The notes beneath the pieces are model-generated. The model was not told where the DNA came from. It saw nothing but the letters and a program-made list of their open reading frames with translations, and searched no databases. A DNA stretch of 64,000 bases, taken from Streptomyces uncialis (GTDB lineage: Bacteria; Actinomycetota; Actinomycetes; Streptomycetales; Streptomycetaceae). Numbering within the stretch: the first letter of the stretch is position 1; each line of letters starts with the position of its first letter. The stretch covers positions 7,558,001-7,622,000 of the forward strand of contig NZ_CP109583.1 of NCBI RefSeq assembly GCF_036250755.1, written 5' to 3'. The position numbers and the translations under genes are program-made. Shown one piece after another: positions 16,526-25,673 of the stretch.

Positions 16526-17974
16526 ATGTATGAGCGTAGCAGCGCCGATGAACTGGTGAATCGCCTCCGTGACGAGGTGAAGCGCTACTCCCCGGGTGAG
16601 AAGCTGCCGTCCAGCAGGGCCCTGGTCGAGCGCTACCGGATCAGTCCGGTGACCGTCTCCCGGGCGCTGGCCCGGCTCGCCGCCGAAGGGCTTGTGACGA
16701 CCCGGCCCGGCGCCGGGGCCTTCCGCGCCGGACCCGACCCCCGTACCGCCGGCCGGGACACCCCCGCCGGGGACACCTCCTGGCAGGAACTCGCGCTCAG
16801 CGCCGACGCCACCGCCGACGCCGTACCCCGCTCGGTCGACGCCTCCGGGGTCCTCGTCACCCTCGCCGCGCCTCCCGCCGGGGTGGTCGAGTTCAACGGC
16901 GGCTACCTCCATCCCTCCCTCCAGCCCGAGCGGGCGATGGCCGACGCCCTCGCGCGGGCCGGACGCCGCCCCGGGGCCTGGGGCCGTCCGCCCGTGGACG
17001 GACTGCCCGAGCTGCGCGAATGGTTCGCGCGCGGGATCGGCGGGTCCATGACCGCCGCCGAGGTGCTGATCACCTCCGGCGGCCAGTCCGCGCTCACCAC
17101 CGCCCTGCGCGCGCTCGCCCCGCCCGGCGCCCCGGTCCTGGTGGAGTCACCGACCTACCCCGGCATGCTGGCCATCGCCCGCGCGGCCGGGCTGCGGCCG
17201 GTCCCCGTCCCCGTCGACACGGACGGGGTGCGCCCCGCGCTGCTCGCCGACGCGTTCCGGGCCACCGGCGCCCGGGTCCTCGTCTGCCAGCCGCTCTTCC
17301 AGAACCCGACCGGCGCCGTACTGTCCGCCGAACGCCGCCCGGAGATCCTGCGGATCGCCCGCGATGCCGGGGCCTTCGTGATCGAGGACGACTTCGTACG
17401 GCGGCTGGCGCACCAGGACTGCGGGCCGCTGCCCCCGCCGCTCGCGGCCGACGACCCGGACGGGGTCGTCGTCCATGTCGGCTCGCTGACCAAGGCCACC
17501 TCACCCAGCTTCCGGGTCAGCGCGCTGGCTGCCCGGGGGCCCGTGCTGGAACGGCTGCGCGCCATCCAGGTCGTCGACACCTTCTTCGTACCGCGGCCCC
17601 TCCAGGAGGCCACCCTCGAACTCGTCGGCTCGCCCGCCTGGCCCCGCCATCTGCGAGCGGTCGCCGTCGAACTGGGGGCCCGGCGCGAGCGGATGCGCCA
17701 CGCGCTGAGGCTCGCGCTGCCGGGGATCGCCGCCCCGCACCTGCCCGCCGGCGGCTATCAGCTCTGGCTGCGGCTGCCCGACGGCACCGACGAGAACGCG
17801 CTCGTGGCCGGGGCGTTGGCGCACGGGGTCGCGCTCGCTCCGGGGCGGCCCTACTTCTGCGCCGAACCCCCCGCCCCGCATGTGCGGATCAGTTTCGCCG
17901 CGGTCGCGGATCTGGCGGAGATCACGGAGGGTGTGCGGCGGTTGCGCGCCGCGTGGGAGGAGTTCCGCTCCTGA
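16526..17974 (+). CDS. MocR-type GntR regulator/aminotransferase-fold protein
   Basis: 482 aa. The N-terminal winged helix of GntR (EKLPSSRALVERYRISPVTVSRALARLAAEGLV, about residues 24-56) is joined to a fold-type I aminotransferase domain. Visible in that domain are TSGGQSALTTALRAL, ESPTYPGMLAIARAAG, CQPLFQNPTGAVLS, IEDDFVRRL, and the putative PLP lysine in HVGSLTKATSPSFRVS. MocR proteins use PLP or its adducts as the effector and usually control a divergent neighbour. Here that is the EamA exporter. There is no Shine-Dalgarno sequence; a leaderless promoter is present. Confidence 0.92.
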   Translation: MYERSSADELVNRLRDEVKRYSPGEKLPSSRALVERYRISPVTVSRALARLAAEGLVTTRPGAGAFRAGPDPRTAGRDTPAGDTSWQELALSADATADAVPRSVDASGVLVTLAAPPAGVVEFNGGYLHPSLQPERAMADALARAGRRPGAWGRPPVDGLPELREWFARGIGGSMTAAEVLITSGGQSALTTALRALAPPGAPVLVESPTYPGMLAIARAAGLRPVPVPVDTDGVRPALLADAFRATGARVLVCQPLFQNPTGAVLSAERRPEILRIARDAGAFVIEDDFVRRLAHQDCGPLPPPLAADDPDGVVVHVGSLTKATSPSFRVSALAARGPVLERLRAIQVVDTFFVPRPLQEATLELVGSPAWPRHLRAVAVELGARRERMRHALRLALPGIAAPHLPAGGYQLWLRLPDGTDENALVAGALAHGVALAPGRPYFCAEPPAPHVRISFAAVADLAEITEGVRRLRAAWEEFRS

Positions 17975-18138
17975 ATGCCGCCGGTCGTGGCGCGCATTCT
18001 CGTGGGCATGCCCTGGGGACACTCTCCCGGAGTCATTCCCTTGGTGGGTGGGGGAGTTGGGGAGGCCGCCGTCCGTATCGCGGGCGCGGCGCCCGGAGGG
18101 TCGGCAGCTTGAGCCGGAAGGTCACCCTCTGTCAAGCC

Positions 18139-18167
18139 TTGACCTGGGCCTGTCCGGGCTCCACGAT
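18139..18167 (+). promoter_or_regulatory. leaderless promoter of the histidine-phosphatase-like gene
   Basis: TTGACC at 18139-18144 and CACGAT at 18162-18167 are 17 bp apart, placing the transcription start at or next to ATG 18174. Confidence 0.55.
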
Positions 18168-18173
18168 CGCGGC

Positions 18174-18755
18174 ATGCAGGTTCGGGTCACGCTCATCGCC
18201 GCCGCCCGCAGTTCCCCGCTGCTCGCGGAGCGTTTCGACGAGGACCGGCCGCTCGACGAGGCCGGCTGGTACGAGGTCCGGCTCGCCGCGCCGGTGCTCG
18301 TCCCGCTGGGGGCGGCCGAGTTGCGCTACTGCTCGCCGACCCCGCGCAGCCGCGCCACCGGGACCGCCCTCGGGTTCGCGCCGCTCGCCCAGCCCGCCCT
18401 CAGCGACTGCGACATGGGGCGCTGGCGGGGACGCACCCTGATGGAGGTCGCGGCGGGGGAGCCCCAGGCGTTCGACAGCTGGCTGCGCGATCCGCGGTCG
18501 GCGCCGCACGGGGGCGAGTCGTTGCTGAGGTTCATCACACGGGTCGGTCACTGGCTCGACACCCGGCCCGCCGACGACGGGGTCCGTATCGTCGCCGTCG
18601 CCGAACCCGCGGTCGTCCGCGCGGTGCTGGTGTACGCGCTTCATGTGCCCCCGGACACGTACTGGAGCATCGACGCGCCGCCGCTGTCCACAGTGACCCT
18701 GGCGGGTGGCGCGGGCCGGTGGAGCCTGCGGCTGGACGAGGGCTCCCGCCGGTAA
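18174..18755 (+). CDS. degenerate histidine phosphatase (phosphoglycerate mutase-like) family protein
   Basis: 193 aa from ATG 18174. Family landmarks are present: RYCSPTPRSRATGTALG, the ALSDCDMGRWRGRTLMEV block, PHGGESLLRFITRVGHWL, and VAVAEPAVVRAVLVYAL. The N-terminal RHG signature, which carries the phospho-accepting histidine, is replaced by AAARSSP. The C-terminal catalytic histidine position (VxH) reads VAE. Both histidines of the normal catalytic pair are therefore absent, suggesting a binding or structural role, though I recall similar proteins in other streptomycetes. The gene is leaderless. Confidence 0.75.
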   Translation: MQVRVTLIAAARSSPLLAERFDEDRPLDEAGWYEVRLAAPVLVPLGAAELRYCSPTPRSRATGTALGFAPLAQPALSDCDMGRWRGRTLMEVAAGEPQAFDSWLRDPRSAPHGGESLLRFITRVGHWLDTRPADDGVRIVAVAEPAVVRAVLVYALHVPPDTYWSIDAPPLSTVTLAGGAGRWSLRLDEGSRR

Positions 18756-19323
18756 CGGTCCCCGTCGGCCCACCGACGCGACGGCTGCCGCGGGCCCCGA
18801 ATTGGGCACAGAGAACCGCGCAAAAGACGAGGGCGGACCCGCACCCGTCGGACAGCGGGCAGGCGCAGCACCCGGGGGCGCGGGAAACCGCGCAAAAGAC
18901 GAGGGCGGACCCGCACTCGACGGACAGCGGGCAGGCGCAGCATCCAGGGGCGCGGGGAACTGCGCAAAAGACGAGGGCGGACCCGCACTCGACGGACAGC
19001 GGGCAGGCGCAGCACCCGGGGGCGCGGGGAACTGCGCAAAAGACGAGGGCGGACCCGCACTCGACGGACAGCGGGCAGGCGCAGCATCCAGGGGCGCGGG
19101 GAACCGCACCCCACGAGCGACCCGCACAGGAACGAGTGGGCCCAGCACAGGAAACTCAAGGGCGCAAGCGAAGGCGGACCGTGGGGGACAACGGCTCACG
19201 GCGCCGTACGTCCCGGGGCGCGGGGAAGTCGCCGTGCGGGGGTTCGCGGGCGGGCCTAGCCTGGTCCGAAAGGGTGACGTCGTCTTGTGGGCCGTACGGG
19301 CCACAACAGACGGGAGGGCCACT
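18756..19323. other. repeat-filled gap before the serine hydrolase
   Basis: 568 bp with no convincing gene. It contains the 72-bp tandem array and, at 19120-19185, the second conserved motif of this repeat family (GCGCAAGCGAAGGCG). The long in-frame translation upstream of the hydrolase is a product of the array. Confidence 0.75.
18810..19115 (+). repeat. 72-bp tandem array, about 4.3 copies
   Basis: CAAAAGACGAGGGCGGACCC starts at 18821, 18893, 18965 and 19037, exactly 72 bp apart, each preceded by a version of the GGGGCGCGGGGAACTGCG core. A final degenerate unit ends near 19115. Confidence 0.95.
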
Positions 19324-20565
19324 GTGAAGCGCTCACCGATACGTTGGCGCAGGGCGTGCGTAGGGCTCGCCGCGGCCGGGATGCTGGTCGTCCCGGCCTC
19401 GACGGGGGTCTCCTCCGCACAGACCCTGTCCCCGGAGCGGACCGTCTCCGCCCCACCGTCCGCGACGGACCCGGCCTTCCCCGACCTCGACGGTGCCACG
19501 GCCGCCCAGCTCGACTCCGCGGTCAAAAAGGTCATGACGGAGGCCGGGGTACCAGGTGTGACGGTCGGACTCTGGGCGTCCGGCAAGGGGAGTTACGTCC
19601 GCTCCTTCGGTGTCGCCGACAAGGACACCAAGGCGCCGATGGACCCCGACCTGTACATGCGCATCGGCAGCGAGACCAAGACCTTCACCGTGACCGCCAT
19701 GCTCGAACTGGTCGACCAGGGCAAGATCGGCCTCGACGACACGATCGGGAGATACATCGACGGCGTCCCGAACGGCGACAGGATCACGCTGCGGGAGCTC
19801 GCCGGGATGCGCAGCGGACTGTTCAACTACTCGATGGACGAGGACTTCTTCAAGGCGCTGACCTCGGATCCCGACCGCCCCTTCACCCCGCAGGAGTTGC
19901 TCGACTACTCCTTCAAGCACCCGGTGCAGTTCCAGCCGGGCGAGGAGTTCGAGTACTCCAACACCAACCTCATCCTCGTCGGGCTGGTGGTGGAGAAGGT
20001 GAGCGGAACGCCGATCAACGAGTTCATCCAGCGAAACGTCCTGGACCCCGCGGGGATGCGGCACACCTCCTTCCCCACGGACGCCGCGTTCCCCAGCCCG
20101 CACGCCCAGGGCTACACCGACCAGACCGCCAACGGGAAGGTCGAGGACTCCGCCGACTGGAACCCCTCGTGGGGCTGGGCCGCCGGTGCGATGATCTCCA
20201 ACCTCCGGGACCTGCGGATCTGGGCGCCCACCCTCGCCAACGGCACCCTGCTGACCCCCGAGACCCAGGCCGAGCGGCTGAAGACCGCTCCCACGTCGAT
20301 CCCGGGCGCCGGATACGGACTGGGCATCTTCAACGTCCAGGGGTGGATCGGCCACAACGGCTCACTGCCCGGGTACGAGTCCCTGACGATCTATCTGCCC
20401 GGGCCGAAGGCGACGCTCGTCGTCCTCCTCAACACGGACATCCTGCACGACAAGCAGGAACCGAGCACGCTGTTCGGTCAGGCGATCACCGAGATCGTGA
20501 CCCCGGACCATGTGTTCAACCTCCCGGTCCCGAAGACGTCCCCCTCACCCTCGTCGTCCCCGTAG
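19324..20565 (+). CDS. secreted serine hydrolase (beta-lactamase/D-alanyl-D-alanine carboxypeptidase family)
   Basis: 413 aa from GTG 19324, with GGGAGGGCC upstream. A Sec signal peptide (RRACVGLAAAGMLVVPASTG, cleavage near SSAQ) leads into a class C beta-lactamase-like domain. The SxxK nucleophile motif is GSETKTF, the YxN motif is FEYSNTN, and the third motif is HNG in WIGHNGSLPGYE. These proteins act as DD-carboxypeptidases or esterases outside the cell. The tail after VFNLPVP is Ser/Pro-rich. The length is typical. Confidence 0.92.
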   Translation: MKRSPIRWRRACVGLAAAGMLVVPASTGVSSAQTLSPERTVSAPPSATDPAFPDLDGATAAQLDSAVKKVMTEAGVPGVTVGLWASGKGSYVRSFGVADKDTKAPMDPDLYMRIGSETKTFTVTAMLELVDQGKIGLDDTIGRYIDGVPNGDRITLRELAGMRSGLFNYSMDEDFFKALTSDPDRPFTPQELLDYSFKHPVQFQPGEEFEYSNTNLILVGLVVEKVSGTPINEFIQRNVLDPAGMRHTSFPTDAAFPSPHAQGYTDQTANGKVEDSADWNPSWGWAAGAMISNLRDLRIWAPTLANGTLLTPETQAERLKTAPTSIPGAGYGLGIFNVQGWIGHNGSLPGYESLTIYLPGPKATLVVLLNTDILHDKQEPSTLFGQAITEIVTPDHVFNLPVPKTSPSPSSSP

Positions 20566-20694
20566 CGGGTGAGCGGGGCGGGCGTGGTCGGCCGGAGTGG
20601 GCCGGCCGGAGCCGAACAGGCCGGCCGGAGCCGATCGGTTCCGGTCAGCGGTTCGGCCGGCCGACCGGCAAGGAGTCCACCGGCCGGACAACCG

Positions 20695-21603
20695 TCAGGC
20701 GTCGAGCCGGTGCAGGGCGGCCCGCAGGAACCGGTCCCGGCGCTCCGCCACCGTGGCCCGGTCCAGCGCGGGGCCGCCCTGTTCCGTGAGCGCGGGGAGC
20801 CACATCGCCAGGTCCGGCGGGGTGCTCAGCGCGGCGACCAGGTCCCAGTACGCGGTGTCCCCGGCCGCGCGCCCCGACGCCTCGCACCAGCCGGACAGCA
20901 CCTCGTTGGCGGCCCGTTCGCCGAAGTAGAGCGCCGCGTCGCAGCGGAGCGAACCGAGGTCCACCCCGGGGTGACCGACACCGGCCGAGTCCCAGTCCAC
21001 GATCCCGGTCAGGGTGTCGCCGTCCCACATGGTGTTGCCCTGCCACAGATCGCCGTGGACCAGCACACCCGCCTCGTCGGGGACCGCGGCCCGCGCGAAC
21101 GCCTCCGTGGCCCGCCGCCAGAGCGGCGACGGGCCATGGGACCGGCGCAGCGCCCCGAAGTCCACGTCCGCCAGCGGCCGGGAGCGGCGCGGCAGCGCGG
21201 CGCGCGGTGTCATCGGCAGTGAGTGCAGCGCGGCGGCGGCCGCCCCCAGGGCCCGCATCCGGGCCGGGTCGGCCGCCGTCGGGACACGACTGCTGCCCGG
21301 TACCACGCTGGTCAGCAGCGCGGGCCGGCCGGCGGCCGTGCCGTCCAGGTCGTACGCGATCACCCTGGGCGCGGCGACACCCCGCTCCGCGGCGGCCTCC
21401 AGGGCCGCCACCTCGGTGGCGAACCGCTCGCGCACCTCCCCGCCGGGCCCGCCGGTCCGCAGGACCACGGTCCGCGCGCTCCCGCCGCCCGCCAGCCGCA
21501 GCCGCCAGGGCCCCGACCCCTCCCGCAGCGCGTCGGCCCCGGTGACCGGGGCGCCGACGACGGACGCCACCCAGTCGAGGGCCGCCGGGGCCGGGCGGGT
21601 CAT
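20695..21603 (-). CDS. aminoglycoside phosphotransferase-family (kinase-like fold) protein
   Basis: 302 aa from ATG 21603. The catalytic loop is VLVHGDLWQGNTMWDG (HGDxxxxN) and the metal-binding motif is GIVDWDSAGVGHPGVDLGSL. The N-lobe contains TVVLRTGG...FATEVAALEAAAERGV. Family members phosphorylate antibiotics, sugars or choline-like substrates; nothing here identifies the substrate. The convergent gap to the serine hydrolase holds two GGCCGGCCGGAGCCGA repeats. Confidence 0.85.
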   Translation of the reverse strand: MTRPAPAALDWVASVVGAPVTGADALREGSGPWRLRLAGGGSARTVVLRTGGPGGEVRERFATEVAALEAAAERGVAAPRVIAYDLDGTAAGRPALLTSVVPGSSRVPTAADPARMRALGAAAAALHSLPMTPRAALPRRSRPLADVDFGALRRSHGPSPLWRRATEAFARAAVPDEAGVLVHGDLWQGNTMWDGDTLTGIVDWDSAGVGHPGVDLGSLRCDAALYFGERAANEVLSGWCEASGRAAGDTAYWDLVAALSTPPDLAMWLPALTEQGGPALDRATVAERRDRFLRAALHRLDA

Positions 21604-21821
21604 GAGCCGTCCGCCCGGTCGACGCACGCGCCGCACGACAGTCCGGAACGGTCGGCCCGCGCCCCCTGCTCGGGCCCGGTCGCCTCCACGGGTACCCGCC
21701 GTCGTTGACGCATCGTCAATGTCCCCTCCCCATAAGTGGCTTGATGGCACCGTCTCCCCGACCGGAACCGGCTCCCCGGCATTCCGTGGAACGTGGCGCG
21801 GGGCTGGTTCGTTCCACCGGC

Positions 21822-22433
21822 ATGGAGAACTGGGTGGTGACGGCGGCCGTCGTCGCGGGCGCCGTCTGCCTTGTGCTGCTGGACCGCGCGCTGCTGGGCG
21901 CGGAGCGCCGGGGCTGGCTCTACTACCGCAGGACGAAGGGCCGGGCGGCGGCGTTCGTGGAGGAGTTCTCCCCGGCCGCGCAGGCGGTGCGGCGGGCCAT
22001 GGAGCAGGAGAGGGTGCGCAAGAACGTCCGTCCGGCCGAAGGACCGCCGCTCGGGGTGGACCTGGACGCCCGTGTCGCGCGCATCCCGTCCGGTGGGTCC
22101 GGGCGGAACCGCTCGTCCGCCGGGCGCCACGCCCACGGACCCGGCGAAGGGAACGGCGAAAGACGGGGAGACGGTGGGAGACCGGCAGGTGAGGCGGGCC
22201 GCGCCCCAGCCGGAGTCCGAGGGGTGCGGGCGCCCGGCCGTCCCGGCGGGGGTGGGAGCCAGCCCGTCCCCGTACCGTTCCGCTACGCGGGGATCCCGGG
22301 CGTGACGAGGGCGTCGAGCACCCGGCGCATCGTCCGCCGGAACCGCCCGTGCGGGTCGTCCTCGGTCGTGCCCGCTTCCGTCACCCCCTGTCCTTCCACC
22401 CGCTCCGCCAGGGCGGCCGCGAGCCGGGGGTGA
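21822..22433 (+). CDS. DUF6191-like small membrane protein with run-on C-terminus
   Basis: 203 codons from ATG 21822. An N-terminal membrane helix (VVTAAVVAGAVCLVLLDRALLG) is followed by RRGWLYYRRTKGR, FVEEFSPAAQAVRRAMEQER and PPLGVDLDARVARIP. From memory, actinobacterial DUF6191 proteins end near this VDLD segment. The remaining ~100 residues are Gly/Arg/Pro low complexity, and the last 150 nt overlap the convergent TetR gene. I infer that the ancestral stop was lost or a frameshift occurred. No good Shine-Dalgarno sequence is seen. Confidence 0.55.
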   Translation: MENWVVTAAVVAGAVCLVLLDRALLGAERRGWLYYRRTKGRAAAFVEEFSPAAQAVRRAMEQERVRKNVRPAEGPPLGVDLDARVARIPSGGSGRNRSSAGRHAHGPGEGNGERRGDGGRPAGEAGRAPAGVRGVRAPGRPGGGGSQPVPVPFRYAGIPGVTRASSTRRIVRRNRPCGSSSVVPASVTPCPSTRSARAAASRG

Positions 22434-23017
22434 TTCCCCTGGGCTGCCGCCCCGTTCAGATACGCGGCCTGCGCGGCCCGCCGACCGCTGCTCGCCGGGG
22501 TGTTCCCCGCCTCCGTCCGGACGAACTGCGCGATCAGCGCGTTCATCACGGCGAGCGCCTCCAGCTTGGCGGGGCCGGGCAGCCGGACGCTCTCCATGGC
22601 CCGCAGCGCGTACTCCAGGTACGCCAGTCCGCACGGGCCCAGCCGGAGAGGCTCGGGGGGGATGTCGGTCAGCCAGGGGTGCCGCAGTTGGACGGCCCGG
22701 GTCCGGAGCGCAAGTTCGAGCAGGTCCTCGACGGGATCGCCCCGCAAGGGGACACCGAGGTCGGTCTCCCCGGCCGCCGCGTCCGTCATCAGGTCGAGCA
22801 GGTCCTCACGGCTGGAGACATAGCGGTACAGGGACGACTGGCCGACCCCGAGCTCCTTGGCGACCTGACGCATGGACACCGCCCCGAGACCGCTCCGGTC
22901 GGCCACCCCGACGGCGGCGGCGGCCAGCTCCGCGTGACTGACTCCGGCCGCGGGGCCACGGGCGCCCCGGCCGGGCCGCAGCCAGACGATCACAGGCTCC
23001 TGCGTCAACTCGTCCAC
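22283..23017 (-). CDS. TetR/AcrR family transcriptional regulator
   Basis: 244 aa from GTG 23017, preceded by AAAGGAC. An ATG at 23053 is in frame, but the sequence over it is a perfect TATGAT -10 element, so I start downstream. The helix-turn-helix is VADRSGLGAVSMRQVAKELG followed by VGQSSLYRYVSSREDLLDLM, preceded by the EPVIVWLRPGRGARGP lead common in this subfamily. The C-terminal ligand domain is helical. It is divergent from the alpha/beta hydrolase, its probable target. Confidence 0.9.
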   Translation of the reverse strand: MDELTQEPVIVWLRPGRGARGPAAGVSHAELAAAAVGVADRSGLGAVSMRQVAKELGVGQSSLYRYVSSREDLLDLMTDAAAGETDLGVPLRGDPVEDLLELALRTRAVQLRHPWLTDIPPEPLRLGPCGLAYLEYALRAMESVRLPGPAKLEALAVMNALIAQFVRTEAGNTPASSGRRAAQAAYLNGAAAQGNHPRLAAALAERVEGQGVTEAGTTEDDPHGRFRRTMRRVLDALVTPGIPA

Positions 23018-23048
23018 CCGTCCTTTCAGTTCTTGGGGCACAGCCTCT

Positions 23049-23054
23049 ATCATA
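23049..23054 (-). promoter_or_regulatory. TATGAT -10 element of the TetR gene
   Basis: TATGAT on the minus strand sits about 32 nt before GTG 23017 and argues that the in-frame ATG at 23053 is part of the promoter rather than a start codon. Confidence 0.45.
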
Positions 23055-23092
23055 AAACTGAGAACGCCGATCGCAGTAAGTGGAGGTCGCTC

Positions 23093-24028
23093 ATGTCCCC
23101 ATCGCCGTCATCCCTCTGGAGCCCCACCCGCTGGGCCGGTGACGGCCCCGTGCGGCTGGCCTACGACCGGTTCACCGAAGGGGCGGGAGGCGAACCGCTC
23201 CTCGTGGCCACGGGTCTGGGCGCCAATCGCCGCTGGGTACCGGACGGGCTGTGCCGGACGCTGGCCGGGCAGGGCTTCGCGGTGGCCCGCTACGACCAGC
23301 GCGACGGAGGCGAGTCGACCCGTCTGCCGCCCGTCTCCACCCGCGACCCCGTCTCCGCGCTGCTCACCCGGCACCCGCGCGCGTACACGGCGGAGGACAT
23401 GGAGGACGACGCGGTCGTGGTCATGAACGCCCTGGAGTGGCCCTCGGCGCATCTCCTGGGCTTCTCGCTGGGTGGTGCCGTCGTGCAGCGGGTGGCCCTG
23501 CGCCACCCGGACCGCGTCCGGTCGCTCACGTCCATGGCCGCCGTCCCCGCCGACATCGCGGGGCTGCGGACGATGCGGTACATACGGATGGGCACCCTGG
23601 CGAGGTTCGGCCGTCTGAGGTTCCCCGACACCCGGGAGGGCGCGGTCGAGGCGGGGGTCGCGGTGTCCCGTCTCCTGGCCTCGCCGAACCGTCCGTTCGA
23701 CGAGGCGGCGGCGCGTGCCGCGGCCGAGCGCAACGCGGACAGCGGTGTGCACGACCGGCGGGCGCAGAGCCGTCAGATCGGCGCGCGCTGGCACGGCCCG
23801 CCGATCTGCGCCATCACCCGGCCCGCCCTGGTGCTCCACGGAGCGGACGACCCCCTCGTCAAGCCCCGCGCGGCCAGGGCGATCGCCGCCCGGATCCCCG
23901 ATGCTCGGCTGATCCTGCTGCCCGGGGTCGGCCATGACCTTCCCGTCTCCGCCTGGGACACCGTCGCCACCGCGATCCGCGCACTCGCCGACACCTCCCG
24001 CGACCGGCCCCTCCCCGCGACCGGCTGA
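23093..24028 (+). CDS. alpha/beta fold hydrolase (RdmC-like)
   Basis: 311 aa from ATG 23093, with GGAGGTC 6 nt upstream. It is an alpha/beta hydrolase. The oxyanion region is LLVATGLGANRRW, followed by YDQRDGGES. The nucleophile elbow is LLGFSLGGAVVQ, the acid region is LVLHGADDPLVK, and the catalytic histidine lies in GVGHDLP. The layout resembles aclacinomycin methylesterase-type enzymes. The substrate is unknown. Expression is probably set by the divergent TetR. Confidence 0.88.
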   Translation: MSPSPSSLWSPTRWAGDGPVRLAYDRFTEGAGGEPLLVATGLGANRRWVPDGLCRTLAGQGFAVARYDQRDGGESTRLPPVSTRDPVSALLTRHPRAYTAEDMEDDAVVVMNALEWPSAHLLGFSLGGAVVQRVALRHPDRVRSLTSMAAVPADIAGLRTMRYIRMGTLARFGRLRFPDTREGAVEAGVAVSRLLASPNRPFDEAAARAAAERNADSGVHDRRAQSRQIGARWHGPPICAITRPALVLHGADDPLVKPRAARAIAARIPDARLILLPGVGHDLPVSAWDTVATAIRALADTSRDRPLPATG

Positions 24029-24126
24029 ACCAGGACGGCCGCCCCGCGTGCCTGTCCGTCCGCTCACCCGGCCGTGGCCGCTCCTTTCCCGACCGGACCC
24101 GGTCGAGGAGGGAGGCGCCCCACCGG

Positions 24127-25509
24127 TCAGACCCCGGGACCGAGGTCTCCGTGGAGGAGCGTCTGTACGATCCGGGGCCGGTTCCAGAGGGCCAGGATCT
24201 CGTTGGCGAGGGGCACGACGGGCAGGTGGTGCTGGTCGCGCACCGTGATGGCCGCGGCTTTCAGAGTGCGGGGGACGGCTCCGGCGTCCAGGAGGACGCG
24301 CCATTCCCGCGCGCCGAGTTCCAGGAACTCCAGTCCGGTCAGCCCAGCGACCTCCAGCGGGTCGGTCAGCGTGCCGGGCGAGGCGGTCAGAGTGCGCAGC
24401 CGGGGCAGTCCGGCGACCGGCGCGAGGCTGTACGTTCTGCCGTCCCCAGGGCCGACGGACAGCACCTCCAGGGCGGGATGGGCTGCGGCCTCGACGGTCT
24501 CAAGGTGTCCGACCCCGACCCCGACCCGGACCCCGACCCCGACCCGGACCCCGACTTCGGCGGGAAGCTGACTCCCGCCGTGGTCACGACCCTCCGCCCG
24601 CGTCCGGCCCAGGACGAAATCGGTCAGGGAATCGGCCACGAGCTCGGCACCGAGGCTCTGCTCGTGGTCGATCAGGATGATCTGTCCGAGGTGTCCGGCC
24701 GGGCCGGGAGTCAGGTCGACGGCGAACTCGTCGCCGCCGTTGGTCCCGAAGCGGATCCAGCCCGGTGAGCCTGCCAGGCCCTGCACCGCGGTGTCGGGTC
24801 CGGTGCGGACCGCACGCTTCGCGCCGGGGTTCCAGCCGCGATGACGCCCCGCCGCGTCGACGGCGCCCAGGTGTTCCAGGCCGAAGAGCTCGCAGCCGAC
24901 CGCCTCCCCGGCACGGTCCGCCGCCTCGAAGTCGTCGCCCTCGTCCACCCGGGTGACCCGGTAGAGCACCTTGAGCTCATCGGGCAGCGGCACACCGAGG
25001 CGTACTCCGGCCGCTGATATCTCCTCCTCCGTCGCGCCGATGGCGTCAGGCAGTCGTTCGCGGAGCGTCCGCTCCAGCAACCCCGGATCCGCCGACGGTG
25101 CCGGCATCGCCCCGGGCACCGGCTCGGGACGGCGGAGCCACGGCTCGGGAAGGGAGTCATCGGCCAGGAGGAGCACCCCCAGGTCCGGGTAACCGACAGC
25201 CGGTTCCACGACCGGGCTCGGCCAGACCAGGCCCAGCGTGGTCGTCCCGTCCGCTTGGACCTCCGCGCTGAACGCGACCTCCTGGGCCCCGCCGCGCGCG
25301 AGCGACCTCTGTATGTCCTCCACCGCGCTCCGCGTCGACGCCAGGGACCCCTGATGGCCGAGGCTCCAGCCGTATCGGCTGATACGTCCCGCGACACGGG
25401 CCGACCGGTCGGCGGACCGGTACGTGTCGTCGGTCAGCATGAGCCGCAGCACGGGCTCCCAGATCGCGAAATCGCTCACCGACGCTAAAGCAAGTCTCTG
25501 ATCAACCAT
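24127..25509 (-). CDS. SMI1/KNR4-domain protein
   Basis: 460 aa, ATG 25509. The central SMI1/KNR4 domain (about residues 145-310) begins LPDAIGATEEEISAAGVRLG, contains LPDELKVLYRVTRVDEGDD and ends around WIRFGTNGGDEFAVDL and DSLTDFVLGR. The family includes immunity proteins of contact-dependent toxins. The C-terminal part carries leucine-rich-like strands (LEVLSVGPGDGR, LRTLTASPG, LEFLELGAREW). At about residues 322-334 a 12-bp DNA repeat encodes alternating VRVGVGVRVGVGVG. No toxin gene is adjacent. Confidence 0.8.
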   Translation of the reverse strand: MVDQRLALASVSDFAIWEPVLRLMLTDDTYRSADRSARVAGRISRYGWSLGHQGSLASTRSAVEDIQRSLARGGAQEVAFSAEVQADGTTTLGLVWPSPVVEPAVGYPDLGVLLLADDSLPEPWLRRPEPVPGAMPAPSADPGLLERTLRERLPDAIGATEEEISAAGVRLGVPLPDELKVLYRVTRVDEGDDFEAADRAGEAVGCELFGLEHLGAVDAAGRHRGWNPGAKRAVRTGPDTAVQGLAGSPGWIRFGTNGGDEFAVDLTPGPAGHLGQIILIDHEQSLGAELVADSLTDFVLGRTRAEGRDHGGSQLPAEVGVRVGVGVRVGVGVGHLETVEAAAHPALEVLSVGPGDGRTYSLAPVAGLPRLRTLTASPGTLTDPLEVAGLTGLEFLELGAREWRVLLDAGAVPRTLKAAAITVRDQHHLPVVPLANEILALWNRPRIVQTLLHGDLGPGV

Positions 25510-25673
25510 TTCCAGACCGTACGCGGAGCCGATGACAGCGGAAGCCGTCCGGCCGCCGCTCGCCGACAGGCCACCCGGGACGCGAACACCGGCGCACCGG
25601 CTGTCGCTCCGCCGCTTCGGCCGACGGGATTCGCCCTCCGGAACGCTTACCGGGCATGCCCCGTTCGGCCTCT

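Noticed and set aside
18706..19323. N-terminal extension of the serine hydrolase
   Set aside because: It translates the 72-bp repeat array; the signal peptide starts at GTG 19324.
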